Assembly: GCA_902618485.1 (NCBI GenBank)
Contig: CACNAR010000002.1
Span: 62,001 to 126,000 of the forward strand
DNA length: 64,000 bases
Direction: 5' to 3'
Source: an uncultured Pelagibacteraceae bacterium
Lineage (GTDB): Bacteria > Pseudomonadota > Alphaproteobacteria > Pelagibacterales > Pelagibacteraceae
A program made the position numbers and the translations under genes. Numbering within the stretch: position 1 is the stretch's first letter; the number at the start of each line of letters is the position of its first letter. Under the pieces are notes generated by a model. It saw only the letters and a program-made list of their open reading frames with translations, was not told the DNA's origin and ran no database searches. Below are positions 43,206 through 51,357 of the stretch, piece after piece.

Positions 43206-44444
43206 TTATCTTTCAGACCACTTAGGAATTGGGTGAATTAACTTCGCTGAAGCCCACTTAGTTGGAGCTACAACTTTGTTTTCACATTTTCCTGAGCCAT
43301 CACACATTACCTGGAAAAGAACCATCGGCTTGTCAACGTTCTGACCACCTTCTGCGAACTTTATATTTCCATAAAATGTTTGCATGTTAGTAGCTGCAAG
43401 AGCATCTCGTACTTTTTTTTGATCAAAAGAGTTTGCTCTCTCAAATGCATCTTTAAATACTAACAGCGCAGCTGAAGACTCTGCTGACTGATATGGCGGA
43501 TCATAACCAAACTCTTTTTCAAAGTCTGCTGCATATTTCATACCATCTTTAAAGAAATTATCTTTATAAGTTAATGTCTTATGCCATTGAGATGCACATA
43601 AAGCATACTGTGAATTTTTACCATGTTGTTTTGATAATTTCGCAGCATCGCAGTGTGTCATCGCTAGCATAGGGACATCTACTTTCATTTCAGCTATTTG
43701 TCTAATTGCAGTCAGTGCACCTTTTGTATGACCTGATACTACAAGAACATCTGGCTTCATTTGTTTTACCTTAACTAATGTAGCAGCCATATCATTTAAC
43801 TCTTTCGGTAATTTATCGTCTATTACTTTTTTAGAGCCTGTTCTTTTAATTGCATCAAGCACTCCCAATCTTACATCTTGAGAAAATGCATCTTGTTCGA
43901 ATGCCATTGCAACTGTTACTGGTTTACCGTTATTCTTTTCAACTGCTAAATCTATAGCAACATCAAGATATAAGTTTGCTGGAGCTAACACTGCAAATAG
44001 ATATTTGTATCCTTTTGTAAACAAAGATCTAGAAGCACCATTTGCTTCAACCATTGGAACACCATATTTTTCTGTAACTGGTGCAATTGCTTTTGTTAAA
44101 CCTGAACTATATGGTCCAAGCATGAACTCAACACCATCTTGTGAGATTAATCTTTCTGCTAACTGAGCTGCTCTTTTTGGGTTTGATTCATCGTCATAAT
44201 AAATGATTTCAAACTTATAAGTTTTTCCACCAACTTTTACTCCACCCATGCTGTTAATTCTATCAACAGCCATGTTGTAACCGTTTTGTGTATGAACACC
44301 ATTAGATGAATATTTTCCAGTTAATGAAATGGCAGCACCTAAGACAATCTTATCTCCAACAACTTTTGCAAATGATACAACTGAAGTTGAAAATAAAATT
44401 ACTACTGCAGAAATAAAACTCAAGATTATTCTTTTTATTTTCAT
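43206..44444 (-). CDS. livK: Branched-chain/amino acid-type ABC transporter substrate-binding protein (LivK-like)
   Basis: 412 residues, signal peptide MKIKRIILSFISAVVILFST ending near SFA-KV. Peripla_BP_6 domain: IVLGAAISLTGKYSSNGVHTQNGYNMAVDRIN, FMLGPYSSGLTKAIAPVTEKYGVPMVEANGAS (binding-site region) and FGYDPPYQSAESSAALLVF. Two cysteine pairs late in the chain (CDAAK/CASQW and CDGSGKCE) may form disulfides. It heads the SBP-H-M-G-F set with a likely upstream promoter and downstream hairpin. Specificity within amino acids or amides is undetermined. Confidence 0.9.
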   Translation of the reverse strand: MKIKRIILSFISAVVILFSTSVVSFAKVVGDKIVLGAAISLTGKYSSNGVHTQNGYNMAVDRINSMGGVKVGGKTYKFEIIYYDDESNPKRAAQLAERLISQDGVEFMLGPYSSGLTKAIAPVTEKYGVPMVEANGASRSLFTKGYKYLFAVLAPANLYLDVAIDLAVEKNNGKPVTVAMAFEQDAFSQDVRLGVLDAIKRTGSKKVIDDKLPKELNDMAATLVKVKQMKPDVLVVSGHTKGALTAIRQIAEMKVDVPMLAMTHCDAAKLSKQHGKNSQYALCASQWHKTLTYKDNFFKDGMKYAADFEKEFGYDPPYQSAESSAALLVFKDAFERANSFDQKKVRDALAATNMQTFYGNIKFAEGGQNVDKPMVLFQVMCDGSGKCENKVVAPTKWASAKLIHPIPKWSER

Positions 44445-44479
44445 TTTATTTCCTTTTGTTATTAATTAATTAATACTTA

Positions 44480-44508
44480 ATTTAATAAATAATTTTAAAG
44501 TATTGCAA
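44480..44508 (-). promoter_or_regulatory. Putative promoter for the livK-type SBP gene
   Basis: Minus strand TTGCAA (44508-44503), 17-base spacer, TTAAAT (44485-44480). This gives a leader of roughly 30 bases with an AAAGGAAA-type ribosome site before the ATG at 44444. Weak -10 element in an A+T-rich background. Confidence 0.35.
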
Positions 44509-44533
44509 GTGGCAAAAAAACTTTACATATGCG

Positions 44534-45148
44534 CTAATACTGTTGTGTTACAATAATAATTAAGGCTATGATTACCAAAACACTCGCTGAGATTGTATTA
44601 ATTGTTTTTGGATTTGCTTTTATCCATGTAATAAGTTTTTGTGCCAACAGAGCGTAACCAATTAAAGAAATAAAATCTAAAATAACATAAGTAGTTATTA
44701 AAATAAAAAATTGGACGATGTAATTAGCACTAAAGTCAATAAATTGGGGGAAGATTAAGGGAAAGAACAACCAAGCCTTAGGACTTGTGCCTGCAACTAA
44801 AAAACCATCTTTATAAAAAGAAAAAGTTCCTTTTGAGCTAATCATTTTCGAATTAACATCTTTTGGTGAAGATTTGTAAACATCATAAGCTAAATAAATT
44901 AAATAAATTACACCAATCCATTTAAAAATATTTAGGATATTTGGATTGTCAGATAAAAAAGAACCGATGACAAAAATTACTAAAGTTGCCTGTAGTAAAT
45001 TTGCGGTAACATCTCCAAAGGCTGTCCATATACAATTTTTAACTCCATAATTCATTGAATAAGAAATGATTACAATTCTAGGGGTACCAGGTGTAATAAA
45101 TAAAAAAATAATAATCTGTAAGAAAAGGATAAAATCTAGGGGGAGCAT
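44534..45148 (-). CDS. LysE/RhtB-family exporter
   Basis: 204 residues, about six membrane helices. The family signature near the N terminus is LFITPGTPRIVIISYSMNYGVKNCIWTAFGDVTANLLQ (about 16-53), with PGTPR in place of the usual PGP; FLVAGTSPKAWLFFPLIFPQF near 114-134 is the second block. Clearly different from the LysE gene at 16972. Export substrate unknown. It is divergent from the small ORF/TIGR03643 genes and an inverted repeat sits just upstream of its start. Confidence 0.82.
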   Translation of the reverse strand: MLPLDFILFLQIIIFLFITPGTPRIVIISYSMNYGVKNCIWTAFGDVTANLLQATLVIFVIGSFLSDNPNILNIFKWIGVIYLIYLAYDVYKSSPKDVNSKMISSKGTFSFYKDGFLVAGTSPKAWLFFPLIFPQFIDFSANYIVQFFILITTYVILDFISLIGYALLAQKLITWIKANPKTINTISASVLVIIALIIIVTQQY

Positions 45149-45157
45149 AAAAAAAAA

Positions 45158-45204
45158 GATAGTCCTTAAAAACCGGGAGCTAAAGATGGCTAAGAAGGAC
45201 TATC
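45158..45204. repeat. 10-bp perfect inverted repeat spanning the start of a small ORF
   Basis: GATAGTCCTT (45158-45167) and AAGGACTATC (45195-45204), 27 bases apart. The loop contains a GGGAG ribosome site (45175-45179) and the ATG at 45186; a small inner AGC/GCT pairing flanks TAAAGATG. On the + strand it could fold into a structure controlling translation of the small ORF; as DNA it could be a dyad operator in the lysE / TIGR03643 divergent region. Confidence 0.55.
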
Positions 45205-45254
45205 AAATCACAATATATCAGGTCTTAAAAAAAATGCATTATAGATTTTTTTGA
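45186..45254 (+). CDS. Small basic ORF with good ribosome site (22 codons), unknown
   Basis: ATG at 45186 preceded by GGGAG with a six-base spacer, the best Shine-Dalgarno in this intergenic region. The product would be 22 residues, basic and aromatic, beginning MAKKDYQITIYQVLKK and ending in Phe-Phe. No family recognised. It ends 14 bases before the ATG of the TIGR03643 gene, so it could be a leader ORF coupled to it. The overlapping inverted repeat hints at regulation. Could be chance. Confidence 0.4.
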   Translation: MAKKDYQITIYQVLKKMHYRFF

Positions 45255-45268
45255 AATATAAGGGATTT

Positions 45269-45565
45269 ATGAAAAAAAAAGGTCACAGGCCTATCACTAA
45301 AGTCAAGAATCCTGAGCCAAGCGTTGAAAGTCCAGATTGGGTCATATGGGCTGCCTGGGCTGATAGGATCACGTTTGAAGAAATTAAAAAAAAAACTGGT
45401 TACGCAGAATCTGATGTTATAAAAATAATGCGAAGATCACTCAAACCCTCATCATTTAGATTATGGAGAAAAAGGGTTCATGAAAAAAGTATCAAACATA
45501 GAAAGAAATTTGAATACTCTCGAAAACAAATATCTAGTAAAATTAAAAAAGATGATTATCTATAG
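45269..45565 (+). CDS. TIGR03643/DUF2805 family protein
   Basis: 98 residues from the ATG at 45269, preceded by AAGGGA; a TTG six codons earlier is less likely. The family core is VIWAAWADRITFEEIKKKTGYAESDVIKIMRRSLKPSSFRLWRKRVHEKSIKHRKKF (about 26-82): a probable helix-turn-helix-like segment and the invariant KPSSFRLWRKRV. The function is unknown; the domain often occurs next to or fused with photolyase/cryptochrome-related genes. The C-terminal ~20 residues are Lys-rich. The glutaredoxin gene begins three bases downstream. Confidence 0.85.
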   Translation: MKKKGHRPITKVKNPEPSVESPDWVIWAAWADRITFEEIKKKTGYAESDVIKIMRRSLKPSSFRLWRKRVHEKSIKHRKKFEYSRKQISSKIKKDDYL

Positions 45566-45568
45566 TCT

Positions 45569-45823
45569 ATGAAAAATGTTACAATATATACTGGACCATA
45601 CTGTAATTATTGCGATGCAGCAAAAAGATTATTAACTAGAAATAATGCACCTTATAAAGAAATTAATGTAGCCGAAGTTGATGGTGCAAAAGATGAAATG
45701 ATAAAGAAAGCTAATGGAAAAAGAACAATACCACAAATATTTTTTGATGATCAGCACATCGGGGGTTATGATGAAGTTAGAGCTTTAGAAAAAGAAAATA
45801 AACTCCAAGAAATGTTAAAATAA
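45569..45823 (+). CDS. grxC: Glutaredoxin 3 (dithiol type)
   Basis: 84 residues, one glutaredoxin domain. The active site is GPYCNYCDAAKRLL (Cys14, Cys17), CNYC rather than the common CPYC, which alters redox potential in related proteins. The cis-proline is in RTIPQIFFDDQHIGGYDEVRAL, with the GG that binds glutathione. Cytosolic reductant for ribonucleotide reductase and other thiols. Convergent with msrB, with two bases between stops. Confidence 0.95.
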   Translation: MKNVTIYTGPYCNYCDAAKRLLTRNNAPYKEINVAEVDGAKDEMIKKANGKRTIPQIFFDDQHIGGYDEVRALEKENKLQEMLK

Positions 45824-45825
45824 TT

Positions 45826-46194
45826 TTATTTTTGTTTAAAGATTAAACAAATACCATTATTACAATACCTTTTGCCAGTTGGTTTTGGCCCATCGTCAAA
45901 TACATGACCATGATGAGCGTTACAATTTTTACAATGATATTCAGTTCTAGCATAACCTATTAAATGATCTGTTTTTGTTTCAAATACATCTGGTAAAGAT
46001 TCATAAAATGAAGGCCATCCAGATCCACTTTCATATTTTGTTTTTGAGTCAAATAACTTTATATCGCAATTAGCACAATGATAAGTTCCTTCTCGCTTTT
46101 CATTATTTAATTCACTTGATCCAGGTCGTTCAGTGCCTTCTTCAAACATAACTAATTTTTGTTCTGCTGTAAGATTTGGATTTTTTTTATTCAT
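45826..46194 (-). CDS. msrB: Peptide-methionine (R)-S-oxide reductase MsrB
   Basis: 122 residues. Reduces methionine-R-sulfoxide in proteins. Two zinc CxxC pairs (CANC near 38-41 and CKNC near 87-90), the YESGSGWPSFYESL substrate loop, HHGHVFDDGPKPTGKRYCNNGICLIF with catalytic Cys in RYCNN (~114). A second Cys (GIC) close to the catalytic one is notable. Usual length. Oxidative-damage repair beside glutaredoxin fits. Confidence 0.95.
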   Translation of the reverse strand: MNKKNPNLTAEQKLVMFEEGTERPGSSELNNEKREGTYHCANCDIKLFDSKTKYESGSGWPSFYESLPDVFETKTDHLIGYARTEYHCKNCNAHHGHVFDDGPKPTGKRYCNNGICLIFKQK

Positions 46195-46199
46195 AATTA

Positions 46200-47093
46200 C
46201 TAAATTAATTTAGCACATGACTGGTGTAAAAAAGAGTGTAATTCAACAAGTTTATCAATATTTTTATTGTAACCACCTCCTAAAACTCCACAAAGAGGAA
46301 TTCTTTTAGAAAAAAAATTTTCTGTAACAATTTCATCTCTTTTTTTTATACCATCATCTGAAATCTTTAATTTACCTAAGCGATCATTAAAATGGATGTC
46401 AACCCCTGCAATATAGAAAACAAAATCAAAATTTTCTTTATTTAATTCATTTAAATGAAATTTAAGTATATTTAAGTATTCCTTATCCTCCGTATCATTT
46501 TCAAGCTCAACATCGCAATCGCTAATTGATTTTTTGGCAGGATAATTTGATTTTGAATGCATACTAAAAGTAAAAACATTTTTATTATCCTTGAATATAT
46601 CTGAATTACCGTTTCCTTGATGAACATCCAAATCAACAATTAATATTCTTTTTGCCAATTCTCTATCTAATAGAAATTGAGAAGCAACCGCTACATCATT
46701 AAAAACACAATATCCTGCACCACTATCATAATTCGCATGATGACTTCCTCCTGCAGTATTACAAGCAATACCATGATTTATTGCAAGTTTAGAGGCAAGC
46801 ACTGTCCCTCCTGTTGCAACTAACGACCTTTGAACTACGCTATCAACTAATGGAAAACCAATTTTTTTAACTCCAATTTCATCTAGTGTTTTATTTTTAA
46901 TTTCTTTAATATATTTTTCAGAGTGAGCACCCTTTAAAGTTTCATCTGAACATGGATATGGTTTATGAAACTTTGTTACTATCTTATTCTTTAATAAAAA
47001 ATCTGCAAGATCACCAAATTTATTAATAGGAAATTTATGATCATCGCCAATTTTAGCAAAATAATCTTCATGATTAACTACAGGTAAATCCAT
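46200..47093 (-). CDS. Histone deacetylase-family (acetylpolyamine amidohydrolase-like) protein
   Basis: 297 residues from the ATG at 47093; a TTG three codons upstream would overlap the neighbour by eight bases. HDAC-fold features: ACNTAGGSHHANYDSGAGYCVFNDVAVA (the HH dyad), VDLDVHQGNGNSDIF (Zn-binding Asp/His), AGVDIHFNDRLGKLKIS (second Zn Asp) and GVLGGGYNKN. Bacterial members act on acetylpolyamines or other small N-acyl amines. No histones are involved. Polyamine-related activity would fit the Pot and SpeB genes elsewhere in the window (inference). Confidence 0.88.
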   Translation of the reverse strand: MDLPVVNHEDYFAKIGDDHKFPINKFGDLADFLLKNKIVTKFHKPYPCSDETLKGAHSEKYIKEIKNKTLDEIGVKKIGFPLVDSVVQRSLVATGGTVLASKLAINHGIACNTAGGSHHANYDSGAGYCVFNDVAVASQFLLDRELAKRILIVDLDVHQGNGNSDIFKDNKNVFTFSMHSKSNYPAKKSISDCDVELENDTEDKEYLNILKFHLNELNKENFDFVFYIAGVDIHFNDRLGKLKISDDGIKKRDEIVTENFFSKRIPLCGVLGGGYNKNIDKLVELHSFLHQSCAKLI

Positions 47094-47094
47094 T

Positions 47095-48045
47095 TTACTC
47101 AATCACCCGAATTGGTTCCCCATTAACACAAGCCTCTAGTGACTCGATCATTTGAGTAAAATAAACATGATAATTTTCAGCCGTCACATATCCAATGTGA
47201 GGTGTTAATAAAGCATTTGGTAAAAATCTTAATTTATTATTTTCTGATAAAGGCTCTTTTTCATAAACATCTAATCCAGCACCTGCAATTACACTTGTTG
47301 ATAATGCAATTATCAAATCGTCTTCGTTTATTATGGGACCCCGAGAGGTATTAATTAAAAATGAGGTCTTTTTCATCTTATCCATTTCTTTAAGAGTAAT
47401 ACAATTTTTATATCTCTCTCCACCTTGTACATGAATAGATAAAAAGTCAGAGTTTTTTATTAGATCTTCTTTACTACAAGGCAGAACGTCTAATTCTTTA
47501 CAGATGTCTAAATTTAAATTTTCACTCCAAGCCATCACCTGCATACCAAATGCCTTGCCAACCTTAGCAACCTGCGTTCCTACTTTTCCAAGGCCAATCA
47601 AACCAAGAATTTTACCTTTTAATTCTACACCAACTGAAGTTTGCCAATAACCTTGGTACATATTATCAATTTCCTCTTTTAAGTTTCTTGCTAACCCAAG
47701 TATTAATGCCCAAGTTAATTCAGGTGTTGGATTAGTATTACTCTCAGTACCACTGACAACAATTTTTCTTTTTTTCGCAGTATCTAGATCAATTGATTTA
47801 TTTCTTAACCCGCTAGTGATTATAAATTTTAATTTAGTTAAATTTTCTATCAAATTTTTTGTTATAGGAGTTCTTTCTCTCATTATAAGGAGAGCCTCAA
47901 ATTCTGCTAATTTCTCTATAGCATCAGCTTCATCCACAAAAGGCTCACTAAAAATTTTTATTTCATATTTTCCTGATAATTTTTTTAGATCCACAAATTG
48001 TTGTGAAACATTTTGATAATCATCTAAAATTGCAACTTTAAGCAT
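47095..48045 (-). CDS. D-isomer specific 2-hydroxyacid dehydrogenase (NAD-binding)
   Basis: 316 residues. NAD fold GLIGLGKVGTQVAKVGKAFGMQVMAW (about 147-172), the catalytic Arg in INTSRGPIINEDDL, the Glu in AGAGLDVYEKEPL and the His in LLTPHIGYVT. Matches SerA/GhrB-type dehydrogenases without an ACT domain, so phosphoglycerate is unlikely; glyoxylate/hydroxypyruvate or other 2-ketoacids are plausible. The upstream EamA gene overlaps its start by eight bases; it is followed at once by the HDAC-like gene. Confidence 0.88.
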   Translation of the reverse strand: MLKVAILDDYQNVSQQFVDLKKLSGKYEIKIFSEPFVDEADAIEKLAEFEALLIMRERTPITKNLIENLTKLKFIITSGLRNKSIDLDTAKKRKIVVSGTESNTNPTPELTWALILGLARNLKEEIDNMYQGYWQTSVGVELKGKILGLIGLGKVGTQVAKVGKAFGMQVMAWSENLNLDICKELDVLPCSKEDLIKNSDFLSIHVQGGERYKNCITLKEMDKMKKTSFLINTSRGPIINEDDLIIALSTSVIAGAGLDVYEKEPLSENNKLRFLPNALLTPHIGYVTAENYHVYFTQMIESLEACVNGEPIRVIE

Positions 48046-48934
48046 AAACTTTTTTATTAGATAAATAAATGCCAGACAATATGAAAAATGCTCCTACAAA
48101 ATGATACATTTCAAATTTTTCTTTGAAAATAATAATAGCCATAATGGCACTAAATAACGGCATTAATTGAATAAACATAGAAGCTCGATTTGGACCAATT
48201 AACTCAATACCTTTTTGCCAAAAATAATAAGCAGCTATAGCTGGAAAAATTGCTACATAAGTTAATATTAAAAAAAAATTTTTATCTAAATTTAATTCAA
48301 GACCGATTGATTTTTCATAAAAAAATTGTGGAATTAAAAACAGTATCCCTACAGAAACCATTAATTGTATCAATGTAAATTGTGAAAATTTAAATTTATT
48401 TTTTTTTAGTAAAGTTGAATAAAGAGACCAGGTAATTACACAAACCAACATCCATATATCACCTTTATTAAAATCTAGAGAAATTATCTTTTGAAAATCT
48501 CCATTAGAAATTATTGAGCCTATTCCAATTATTGAAACTAATAATCCAATTAACTGAAAAATATTTGTTTTTTCAATTTTCATTAATGATGAGAGAACAA
48601 TTGTTGCTGCTGGAATAGCTGAAAGCATAAGCACAGCATTAATTACTTGTGTATAATTAAGAGCAAAATAAACTACAGAATTAAATGTGCTTATAGTAAT
48701 TACTCCCATAAAACTAATTACAAGCCAATTTTTTTTTATATAGGATAGATTTTTGAAAATTTCTTTGTAGGTAAAAGGTATTAGAATAAACCAAACAGAA
48801 ATCCACCTAAAAACATTTAAAGTTAAAGGAGGAATTTCAAATAATGTTGCAAATTTTCCGACTATAAAGTTGCCTGACCAACAAAATGTTGCAAGCACTA
48901 AAAAAAGGTATGCCAAATAGTTTTTATTAGACAC
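48038..48934 (-). CDS. EamA/DMT-family transporter
   Basis: 298 residues, GTG start, ten predicted membrane helices in two EamA repeats (about 8-138 and 153-290). Repeat features: ATFCWSGNFIVGKFA in the first and WMLVCVITWSLYSTLLKK in the second, with the PAIAAYYFWQKGIELIGPNRASMFIQLMPLFSAIMAI block near 230-266. Probable exporter of amino acids or metabolites; substrate unknown. Encoded after the DadA-like gene (four-base gap), so a D-amino-acid or ketoacid theme is possible. Confidence 0.88.
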   Translation of the reverse strand: MSNKNYLAYLFLVLATFCWSGNFIVGKFATLFEIPPLTLNVFRWISVWFILIPFTYKEIFKNLSYIKKNWLVISFMGVITISTFNSVVYFALNYTQVINAVLMLSAIPAATIVLSSLMKIEKTNIFQLIGLLVSIIGIGSIISNGDFQKIISLDFNKGDIWMLVCVITWSLYSTLLKKNKFKFSQFTLIQLMVSVGILFLIPQFFYEKSIGLELNLDKNFFLILTYVAIFPAIAAYYFWQKGIELIGPNRASMFIQLMPLFSAIMAIIIFKEKFEMYHFVGAFFILSGIYLSNKKVYA

Positions 48935-48938
48935 AAAA

Positions 48939-50180
48939 TTAAGAAAATCTTCTTGAGCTATAAGGATCTAAGTTTAAATTTGTATTTTCTTTAGCTATCA
49001 TTCCAGAGACTATCTTTCCAGATATTGGACCTAATGTCCATCCTAAATGATGATGTCCAAAACAATAAAACACATTTTTATAGTTTTTAGATGGACCCAT
49101 TACAGGCAAAAAATCTGGTAATGTTGGCCTGAAGCCTAACCACTCATCTTCATGCTCAGGAAGGTCCCCCAACATATACTTTGCATTATTAATTAAATTA
49201 TTAATTCTCGATTTTGAGGGGGGATTATCTAAACCACCAAATTCAACAGTGCCAACTACTCTTAAACCTTGTTCCATTGGCGTTATACCGAAACCTCTAT
49301 TATGAAATATGACTGGTCTACTTAAAAGATGATCACAATCTTTAAAATGAACGTGGTAACCTCTCTCTGTATCTAATGGAATTTTTTCATCCAATTTATC
49401 AGTTAGTTTCTTAGAAAAAGCGCCACAAGTTATTACAATCTTATCACAGCCAAAACTTTCATTTTCACTCAGCAAAACAGGGCTCTCTCCCTTAAAATTA
49501 ATATTTAAAATATTCTTATTTTCAAATTTTCCCCCTTTTTTTAAAAAAAGTTCAAAAAGTTTTAATAAAATCTTTTTTGGGTTTCTGGCATGTCTTGCGT
49601 ATGGATAATAAACTCCTGCATGATAAAATTTTTTAAGATTCGGTTCTAAATCATGTATATCTTTTTTATCTACGAGTTGTTGTTTAACACCTAGCTCTTC
49701 TCTTACTCTGATTTCTAGTTCTCTACTTTTTAGATTTTTATCATTCCAAACGTAGAGAATGCCTTTATTTTCAACTAAGTTTTCTAGATTAATTTCCTCA
49801 AATAATTCATCATAAGCAGGAAGAGCTAAATCCAAAATTTGGTGCATGTTTTTTGCGGTGTGCATCATTTTGTTTTTAGTCGTATTAAAAATAAATTTTA
49901 AAAACCAAGGAATCATTTTTGGTACATAATTCCATTTTAAAGCTAAAGGACCTGTTGAACTTAATAACATAGCAGGAACATCCATTAAAATATCTGTTCT
50001 GTTCAATGATAAAGATGCATATGGTGAAAAATGACCAGCATTGCCATATGAGGCAACAGGACTACCAGGTTTTTCTCGATCAAATATTGTTACTTTAAAA
50101 CCTTTTTTTTGTAAAAATAAAGCATTAGAAATACCTTGAATACCAGCACCAATTATTCCAACATTTAAATTTTTATTCAT
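48939..50180 (-). CDS. dadA: FAD-dependent D-amino acid dehydrogenase-like oxidoreductase (DAO/DadA family)
   Basis: 413 residues. FAD-binding GAGIQGISNALFLQKKGFKVTIFDRE (about 11-36), the DadA-type YGNAGHFSPYASLSL near 64, and the C-terminal WLGFRPTLPDFLPVMGPS with FYCFGHHHLGWTLGPISGKIVS that closes the flavin site. Deaminates D-amino acids to 2-keto acids, passing electrons to the membrane quinone pool in characterised DadA. Related DAO proteins include L-2-hydroxyglutarate oxidase LhgO, the partner of GlaH, but the GHHHLGW motif favours DadA. It heads an EamA/dehydrogenase/HDAC/MsrB run. Confidence 0.87.
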   Translation of the reverse strand: MNKNLNVGIIGAGIQGISNALFLQKKGFKVTIFDREKPGSPVASYGNAGHFSPYASLSLNRTDILMDVPAMLLSSTGPLALKWNYVPKMIPWFLKFIFNTTKNKMMHTAKNMHQILDLALPAYDELFEEINLENLVENKGILYVWNDKNLKSRELEIRVREELGVKQQLVDKKDIHDLEPNLKKFYHAGVYYPYARHARNPKKILLKLFELFLKKGGKFENKNILNINFKGESPVLLSENESFGCDKIVITCGAFSKKLTDKLDEKIPLDTERGYHVHFKDCDHLLSRPVIFHNRGFGITPMEQGLRVVGTVEFGGLDNPPSKSRINNLINNAKYMLGDLPEHEDEWLGFRPTLPDFLPVMGPSKNYKNVFYCFGHHHLGWTLGPISGKIVSGMIAKENTNLNLDPYSSRRFS

Positions 50181-50229
50181 AAAAAAATATACAATTATTC
50201 TCTAAAAAAATTTAAGCGACAAATTATAC

Positions 50230-51357
50230 TTAGGCGATTAATTGTTGGCTGTGTACCCTCGCACTCATTACTATTCCAAAGCCAATCATGGTAGCTAACA
50301 TTGAAGAGCCTCCATAAGACATTATTGGCAATGGAGATCCAACTATAGGTAGTAAGCCTAAAACCATACTCATATTTATTGTAATGAAAACAAAAATGGC
50401 AGCTCCAAAACCATAACAAAAAAGTTTAGCAAAATAACTTCTAGAATTAGCTCCAATAGCAATTATGCGGTAAATTATAATAATATAAATTACAAGCAGA
50501 ACCACTGAACCAACAAAGCCGAACTCCTCTGAAAAAAGAGTAAAAATAAAGTCAGTATGCTTCTCTGGCAAAAATTCCAAATAACTTTGAGTTCCTTTTA
50601 AGAAACCTTTTCCAAAAATGCCTCCAGATCCAACTGCAATTTTAGATTGTATAATCTGATAACCTGCACCTAGAGGATCTTTGTCTGGGTTTAGAAAAGT
50701 TAAAACTCTTAACTTTTGATAAGGTTTTAAAAATGCTATTACAAATGGTAATGAAATTACAAATCCTAACATAGTATAGATAAAATATTTGTGATTAATT
50801 CCTGCAAACCACAAGACAGCTATTCCGCTAACAGCTATTAGTACTGAAGTTCCCAAATCAGGCTGAACTATCACGAGACCCATAGGTAATAGAATTATTA
50901 TGAGTGAGGTTAAAATTGTATAGACGGAATTAACATTCTCTAATTTCATCCTATGAAAGTACTTTGCCAGACACAAAATTATAAAAATTTTCATAAGTTC
51001 TGATGGTTGTAAATTTATAAAATATAAGTCCATCCATCTTTTTGATCCTGAAGATGTTATTCCAAAAAAATAGGTCCATACTAATAAGCTCACCACAACT
51101 ATGTAAGATAGATAGCCAATAGAAAACCAAAATTTGATATTAATAAATGAAATAAAAAGCATCATAATTGTAAAAACCATTAACTTTGTAAAATGACTTT
51201 TTGTATGAAATAAAATCTTTCCGCCATCTGTCGAATACATAGTTGTTAAACTAATGAAACCGAGCAATAAAATACAAATTAGTAAAATATAATCAAAATT
51301 TCTAAATTTTTGAAAAAAAGTAAAATTGTTATTTGTTAATCTAGTATGTTGATACAT
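50230..51357 (-). CDS. rodA: Peptidoglycan glycosyltransferase RodA
   Basis: 375 residues, SEDS family, about ten membrane helices. Typical blocks: QPSELMKIFIILCLAKYFHR near 133, VIVQPDLGTSVLIAVSGIAVLWFAG near 175, SKIAVGSGGIFGKGFLKGTQSYLEFLPEKHTDFIFTLFSEEFGF (about 237-280) and GSPLPIMSYGGSSMLATMIGFGIVMS at the end. Polymerises lateral-wall peptidoglycan with PBP2. It directly abuts mrdA and is the last gene of the elongasome run. Confidence 0.95.
   Translation of the reverse strand: MYQHTRLTNNNFTFFQKFRNFDYILLICILLLGFISLTTMYSTDGGKILFHTKSHFTKLMVFTIMMLFISFINIKFWFSIGYLSYIVVVSLLVWTYFFGITSSGSKRWMDLYFINLQPSELMKIFIILCLAKYFHRMKLENVNSVYTILTSLIIILLPMGLVIVQPDLGTSVLIAVSGIAVLWFAGINHKYFIYTMLGFVISLPFVIAFLKPYQKLRVLTFLNPDKDPLGAGYQIIQSKIAVGSGGIFGKGFLKGTQSYLEFLPEKHTDFIFTLFSEEFGFVGSVVLLVIYIIIIYRIIAIGANSRSYFAKLFCYGFGAAIFVFITINMSMVLGLLPIVGSPLPIMSYGGSSMLATMIGFGIVMSARVHSQQLIA

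Noticed and set aside
31775-44444. Recent tandem duplication of liv operons
   Set aside because: The Liv sets differ in gene order, protein length and sequence (e.g. LivM 456 versus 349 residues), and no long direct DNA repeat is visible, so they are old paralogues.
45066-45254. 62-codon + strand frame starting inside lysE and ending with the small 22-codon ORF
   Set aside because: The N-terminal part is antisense to lysE; only the last 22 codons have a ribosome site, so I kept only those as a tentative ORF.
50195-50419. 74-codon Trp/Cys-rich minus-strand frame over the 3' end of rodA
   Set aside because: Out-of-frame reading of the same strand as rodA, whose own frame matches the SEDS family to its end.
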